Source: Gymnorhina tibicen
Lineage: Eukaryota; Chordata; Aves; Passeriformes; Artamidae
DNA length: 64,000 nt
Direction of reading: 5' to 3'
NCBI GenBank assembly: GCA_013399875.1
Contig: VXAZ01000469.1
Coordinates: forward strand, 49,848-113,847
In this document: one piece after another, positions 59,584-64,000 of the stretch
Layout of the letters: each line of letters opens with the position of its first letter
Position numbering within the stretch: the first letter of the stretch is position 1
Notes under the pieces: model-generated
The model's input: only the letters and a program-made list of their open reading frames with translations
Database searches by the model: none
What the model was told of the DNA's origin: nothing
Program-made: the position numbers and the translations under genes

Positions 59584-62175
59584 ATCTCAGCCACAGTGGA
59601 TTGGGAGACCATTATGAGAATTCCCACTGGGGACAGCAGCCCGCTTTCAGGAGTGAAGGCAACTGCAGCTGGGATAAAGTGATAATAGACAGGACTGACA
59701 AGGAAGCGTGGCCTTCCATTACCGGAGCTGAGACTGAGTCTGCCTCAGAATGTACTACAGACACTGACTCTGCCTCCAACTGTGGCTCAGAGAACAGTAG
59801 CATGGCTACAGGGAGTGCCCAAGGCAACTTCACTGGACATACAAAGAAAACTAATGGCAATAATGGCACCAATGGAGCACTCGTCCAAAGCACTTCTAAC
59901 CAGAGTGCCCTTGGAGCTGGTGGAGCAAACGGCAACGGCAGCTCGGCCAGGGTGTGGGGGGTGGCTGCGGGCTCCAGCTCTGGCCTAGCTCACTGCTCTG
60001 CCAGTGGTGGGGATGGAAAGATGGACAACATGATGGGAGACGGTAGAAGTCAGAACTGCTGGGGTGCTTCCAACTCGAATGCTGGCATTAATCTTAACCT
60101 TAACCCTAATGCCAATCCAGCTGCCTGGCCTGTACTTGGACATGAAGGAACTGTGGGAGCAGGCAACCCTTCCAGTATTTGCAGTCCAGTCAGTGCCATA
60201 GGTCAGAACATGGGCAACCAGAATGGGAACCCAACAGGCACCTTAGGTGCTTGGGGAAACTTGCTGCCGCAAGAGAGCACAGAACCACAAACGTCCACTT
60301 CTCAGAATGTGTCTTTCAGCGTACAACCTCAGAACCTTAACACTGATGGACCAAATAACACTAACCCCATGAACTCTTCACCAAACCCTATCAATGCAAT
60401 GCAGACGAACGGACTGCCGAACTGGGGGATGGCCGTGGGCATGGGGGCCATCATCCCGCCCCACCTGCAAGGCCTTCCTGGTGCTAACGGAGCAGCGGTT
60501 TCTCAAGTCAGCGGGGGCAGTGGTGAAGGAATGGGCAGTTCAGTGTGGGGGATGTCCCCAGGTAATCCTGCCACAGGAAACAGCAATTCTGGGTTCAGTC
60601 AGGGGAATGGAGACACTGTGAACTCAGCATTAAGTGCTAAACAAAACGGATCCAGCAGCGCTGTGCAAAAGGAAGGAAACGGAGCGAACGCGTGGGATTC
60701 GGGGCCTCCCTCTGGCCCCGGGGTCCTGGCGTGGGGCAGGGGCGGCGGCGGCGGCGGGGTTGGCGGTGTGCATTCTGGAGCGTGGGGCCACCCCAACCGC
60801 AGCGCCAGCAACGGCGTCAACGGGGAGTGGGGCAAGCCCCCAAACCAGCATTCCAATAGCGACATCAATGGGAAAGGATCAACAGGGTGGGATAGCTCGA
60901 GCGTTACCAGTCCGAATCCTGCCATGCAGCAGGGCAATGAACAAATGAACTCTTGGGCCAAAGCTGCAGCATCTGGCACCACGGCTAGTGAAGGAAGCAA
61001 CGACAGCGGTGGGAGTCAAAATGAAGGCAGTACTGGGAGGGAGGGGGCTGGAGAGGGCAGGAGGAGAGACAAAGGGATGATAGACCAAGGGCAAGTTCAG
61101 TTGCCAAGAAATGACCTTGACCCCAGGGTCCTGTCCAATACGGGGTGGGGACAGACCCCTGTAAAGCAAAACACTGCCTGGGAATTTGAAGAGTCCCCAA
61201 GGTCCGAACGGAAGAATGACAATGGAACAGAGGCCTGGGGTTGTGCAGCTACTCAATCTTCAAACTCAGGGGGGAAGAACGATGGGTCCATCATGAACAG
61301 TACAAATACCTCTTCAGTATCTGGGTGGGTCAACTCTCCACCGGCAGCTGTTCCAACAAATACAGGTTGGGGAGACAATAACAACAAAGCACCAAATGGC
61401 CCGGGGGGGTGGGGAGAGTCAGCAAGCTCTACTACTGTTAATAATGCTGCTGCTGCCAAAAGCGGCCACGCTTGGAGTGGGACCGCAAATCAGGAGGACA
61501 AATCACCTACCTGGGGTGAACCTCAGAAACCCAAATCTCAAAACTGGGGAGATGGACAGAAATCAAATCCAAGCTGGACTTCAGGAGGTGGAGACTGGAC
61601 AGATTCATCATCTGTTCCTGGACACTTGGGTGATGGGAAGAAGAATGGATCTGGATGGGATTCTGACAATAGATCGGGGTCTGGCTGGAATGATTCCACA
61701 AGGTCTGGGACCAGTGGGTGGGGAAATGGCACAAACAGCAAGGCTAATACAGGTACAAGTTGGGGGGAATCTTTAAAGCCAGGCCCCCAACAAAATTGGG
61801 CTAATAAACCCCAGGACAACAATGTGAGTAACTGGGGAGGAGCTGCTTCTGTAAAACAGACGGGGTCAGGGTGGGTTGGTGGGCCAGTGCCAGCCAAACA
61901 AAAAGAGAACTGTGAGGCAACTGGCTGGGAAGAGCCATCTCCACCGTCCATTCGCCGCAAGATGGAAATTGATGATGGTACCTCAGCTTGGGGCGACCCA
62001 AATTACAACAACAACAAGACTGTAAACATGTGGGATAGAAATAATCCTATAATTCAGAGCAGTACCACAACCAACACCACCACCACTAGCACCATTATCA
62101 ACACCAACATGGTTGAACCTCAGCCATCGCACCAGTCAAGTGCCCAGCCGAACCGGTCCCCGCTGCTTGGCCCAG
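59584..62175 (+). CDS. TNRC6C: TNRC6C exon D: large GW-repeat, Argonaute-binding exon
   Basis: A 2592-nt exon with acceptor CCTTTCAG|AT and donor CCAG|GTATGA. It starts by completing an Asp codon (G|AT), then 863 codons (LSHSGLGDHYENSHWGQQ...) and ends in phase 1. It is near-identical to TNRC6C as remembered (MATGSAQGNFTGHTKKTNG; NANPAAWPVLGHEGT), which separates it from TNRC6A and B. About 25 Trp lie in GW, WG or GWG context, the residues that dock into Argonaute pockets. Two long conserved AGO-binding motifs lie at 61100-61250 and 61918-62000. The rest is Ser/Asn/Gly-rich and disordered. In the cell the protein scaffolds miRISC in cytoplasm and P-bodies. The UBA, PAM2 and RRM regions are not in this window. 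The reading frame extends upstream of the TTG at 59601 to the acceptor, so that TTG is not a start. Confidence 0.96.
59802..59804 (+). other. TNRC6C: In-frame AUG with strong context (short-isoform start)
   Basis: AGCATGG gives A at -3 and G at +4, and the frame is that of the GW exon. The product would begin MATGSAQGNF, the same N terminus as the human reference TNRC6C as I remember it. Use of this start would drop the Lys-rich and PPRF-motif N terminus but keep nearly all GW motifs. Confidence 0.6.
60741..60758 (+). repeat. TNRC6C: GGC trinucleotide run encoding six Gly
   Basis: (GGC)5 followed by GGG, within GRGGGGGGVGGVHSGAWG. As I recall, the mammalian protein has Ser/Asn interruptions here (GRGSGNNGVGN), so this looks like a lineage-specific glycine expansion between two WG motifs. 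Confidence 0.8.
61100..61250 (+). other. TNRC6C: AGO-binding motif I coding segment
   Basis: It encodes NDLDPRVLSNTGWGQTPVKQ, then NTAWEFEESPRSERKNDNGT and EAWG. This is the most conserved block of the TNRC6 GW region in paralogues A, B and C. The GWG tryptophan codon is at 61146-61148 and is expected to insert in an Argonaute PIWI pocket. Confidence 0.85.
61918..62000 (+). other. TNRC6C: AGO-binding motif II coding segment
   Basis: It encodes TGWEEPSPPSIRRKMEIDDG followed by TSAWGDP, the second highly conserved TNRC6 block, with Trp codons spaced for two-pocket docking on Argonaute. It is unbroken here. Confidence 0.85.
62062..62110 (+). repeat. TNRC6C: ACC/AAC trinucleotide-type repeat encoding Thr/Asn tract
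   Basis: It encodes SSTTTNTTTTSTIINTNM. It is a degenerate trinucleotide repeat near the exon end. The human protein, as I recall, has a longer Thr run here, so the tract length varies between lineages. Confidence 0.75.
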
Positions 62176-64000
62176 GTATGACAACAGTTTTGTGAAATAC
62201 TTCATTAAATAGGTTTATGAGATACTTTATACCAGTACCAGTTGCTGAATGCTGTCTGTCCTATCAGTGTGTTATGGTAGAAATGCTGTATTTATGTCAC
62301 AGAGTAGGATTGTTCCTTTACTCTGAAGCAGTCTTGCCTCGAGGACAGAATCCGTGGAACCTGACACAAATTTCCATAGTCCGAGGGAATGTAAGAAAGG
62401 CTTGAAACAGTATTTGGTCAATAACGTGGTAGGTTCTTAGATTGGGGATCCATATTTGTTTTAACATCTTTTCCACAGTTATTTAACACCTTTTAATTCA
62501 ACCATTTGAGAGGTTCAGGGGGTTTTGGCAAACCTTTCTTCTGTTATTTGTCCTCTGTCCCCACTGCGCAGGCTCGGTGTGCTTAGACAGTCTGCATCTG
62601 TTTCTTTTCTGCAAAACATCTCTTGGCAACAGATGTTTGTTAACAGTTGCATGAATTTAGGCTGTTGCTGTTTCTCTATCCAGTTTGTTGTCTTTTATGA
62701 GGAAATGGTTCTCTTCTGTACCTCAGGGCTCAGGCACAGGCAGTGTCCTGGATTTTGTGTGGTTCTCAAAAAGCAGGAGTGCTTCAAGGTGTTAATATTC
62801 AGGGTGGCTGCAGTTAGGTTATCCTAACTTCAGCTGTGTTTCAAAGACGAGTTTTTAGGCATTCAGGAATTTTTCTAATCAACGGCAAGGTGCTGTTGTA
62901 GACAAGCAGTGAGAAATAAAAATGCATAAAAAATGAGAAAAATGCTTAAAAAAGAGGTATTTAAATAAAAGTTACACTAGCAGCCCATATCGATACCATA
63001 ACCACAGACCTCTCCAAAATAAATCTAATCATACAGTACTCTTTCAAATTCTCCATCTGAGTTTTGTTTCTAAGTTTTTGTTTCATCGTGGTCATGGCTA
63101 AGGTACTGAGTTTTTAACCACCTTTTTCTCCAAGTGGGATTTGTTCTCTCATTTCCATCATTTTTCTCTTTGATGTTTTGGAATGATTCAGATTTGCTCT
63201 AATGTCTGTGTAAGAATAGTCTTACGTTCCCCACTCTGGTCAAATATTTTAACAGTAGAGGGTACCTATTTTAATAAAATAACGTGCTCCAGAAGGAGAA
63301 ATCTTTAAATGGCTTTGTACTTGGTCAGCCCAACATGTGTGACTTATTTCATGCATATTTAAAACTTCAGCCATGAAACAAGAATTCAGATTCCTGAATT
63401 GTAATGGAAGTATCATGAAAGTGGATTTTTGGTTGGGTTTGGGTGAGGTTTTGTTTTTCATTAAGGTGATTGTTTGGAGGATTACATTGGTGCTTCTAAA
63501 ACTGCTGACATGCAGCAATGCATTGTTAATGTTATTCAAGTAATTAACACCTTGTAGAGGAAAACTTACAGTCCTGAGCCCTTCAGATTTTGAAATTGGA
63601 ATTTAAAAGCTGGTGTTAATCTGCAGGGATTCCTTTGGAGAATGGACAGTAGCAAAGGAAGGGTTTCTTTGAAGCAGTATGTTTATATACTCAGAAAACT
63701 GCTTATGAACGTGTAACCAACCTGCTCAAGCTGCCCCCTGACCAGGTTAAAGTGAGTGCTGGGCTTCTTGAAAACTGTGACTTAGAAAGATTCTAAGATC
63801 TTTAATGAAAAGCAAATACTTTATCTTCTCTTTTTTTTTTTTTTAATTTTCCAAGATAAGCAAAGCCAGCCCTCAGAATATACTTAAGTCAGCATGCAAG
63901 AAAGTATGAAATGAGTAATAGCAAAGACAATTTTAAATATAGTTCTGATATTAAAATTTAGATCAAATTGTAGCAGGCACAAATTAGGCCTTACGTTAAA
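62176..64000 (+). other. TNRC6C: Start of the next TNRC6C intron
   Basis: Intronic DNA from donor GTATGA to the window edge. It is AT-rich with a T14 run at 63831-63844. I see no acceptor followed by a sequence encoding the expected next TNRC6C segment (VSSGWGE-like), so the next exon lies to the right. No repeat family is recognised. Confidence 0.8.

Noticed and set aside
59601..59603. TTG as start codon of the 864-codon frame
   Set aside because: The frame continues upstream to a splice acceptor at 59583 with homologous residues (LSHSG), so TTG is an internal Leu codon.
60599..61960. Several 125-140-codon minus-strand frames under exon D
   Set aside because: They are shadows of the GW exon, whose codon usage leaves antisense frames open.
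1..64000. CRISPR arrays, bacterial operons, tRNA or rRNA genes
   Set aside because: The DNA is vertebrate. I saw no regularly spaced repeats, no B-box with cloverleaf arms and no rRNA wording. A tRNAscan or Rfam search would settle small RNAs.

Overview
This is vertebrate nuclear DNA, almost certainly from a bird and possibly a songbird. Evidence is one gene of very long introns and tiny-to-huge exons, CR1-type LINE fragments with avian 3' ends, and a solo retroviral LTR of a type I know from bird genomes. The bird call rests on remembered repeat families, so the species is not established.

The window carries the 5' coding part of one gene on the + strand, TNRC6C, a GW182-family scaffold of microRNA silencing. 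Four coding exons are supported by splice sites, reading phase and homology: exon A 18959-19058 (Lys/Glu-rich N terminus), exon B 19901-19922 (a 22-nt microexon), exon C 42529-42855 (conserved N-terminal TNRC6 motif) and exon D 59584-62175 (the large GW-repeat exon with both AGO-binding motifs). Joined, they encode 1013 complete residues and stay open throughout. The gene is incomplete here. An upstream exon must supply the start and the first two bases of the split codon at exon A. The exons for the UBA, PABP-binding and RRM-containing C-terminal silencing region must lie beyond 64000.

Layout: 1-18958 is intron and/or 5' noncoding sequence with no confident gene. 19059-19900 is a short intron. 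19923-42528 is a 22.6-kb intron holding a minus-strand solo LTR, an old CR1 copy, and two hairpin-like motif clusters. 42856-59583 is a 16.7-kb intron. It holds three minus-strand CR1 copies just after exon C, one plus-strand CR1 near its end, and a CpG-rich segment (about 52860-53770) with a G-rich minisatellite that could be an internal promoter. 62176-64000 is the start of the next intron.

The product joins miRISC in the cytoplasm: its GW region binds Argonaute, and the C-terminal part recruits PABPC, PAN2-PAN3 and CCR4-NOT. I found no second protein gene, no tRNA or rRNA, no CRISPR and no novel gene system. The most interesting items are regulatory: the internal CpG island paired with a strong in-frame AUG in exon D, a microexon whose skipping would truncate the long isoform at once, and two palindromic motif clusters in the long intron.
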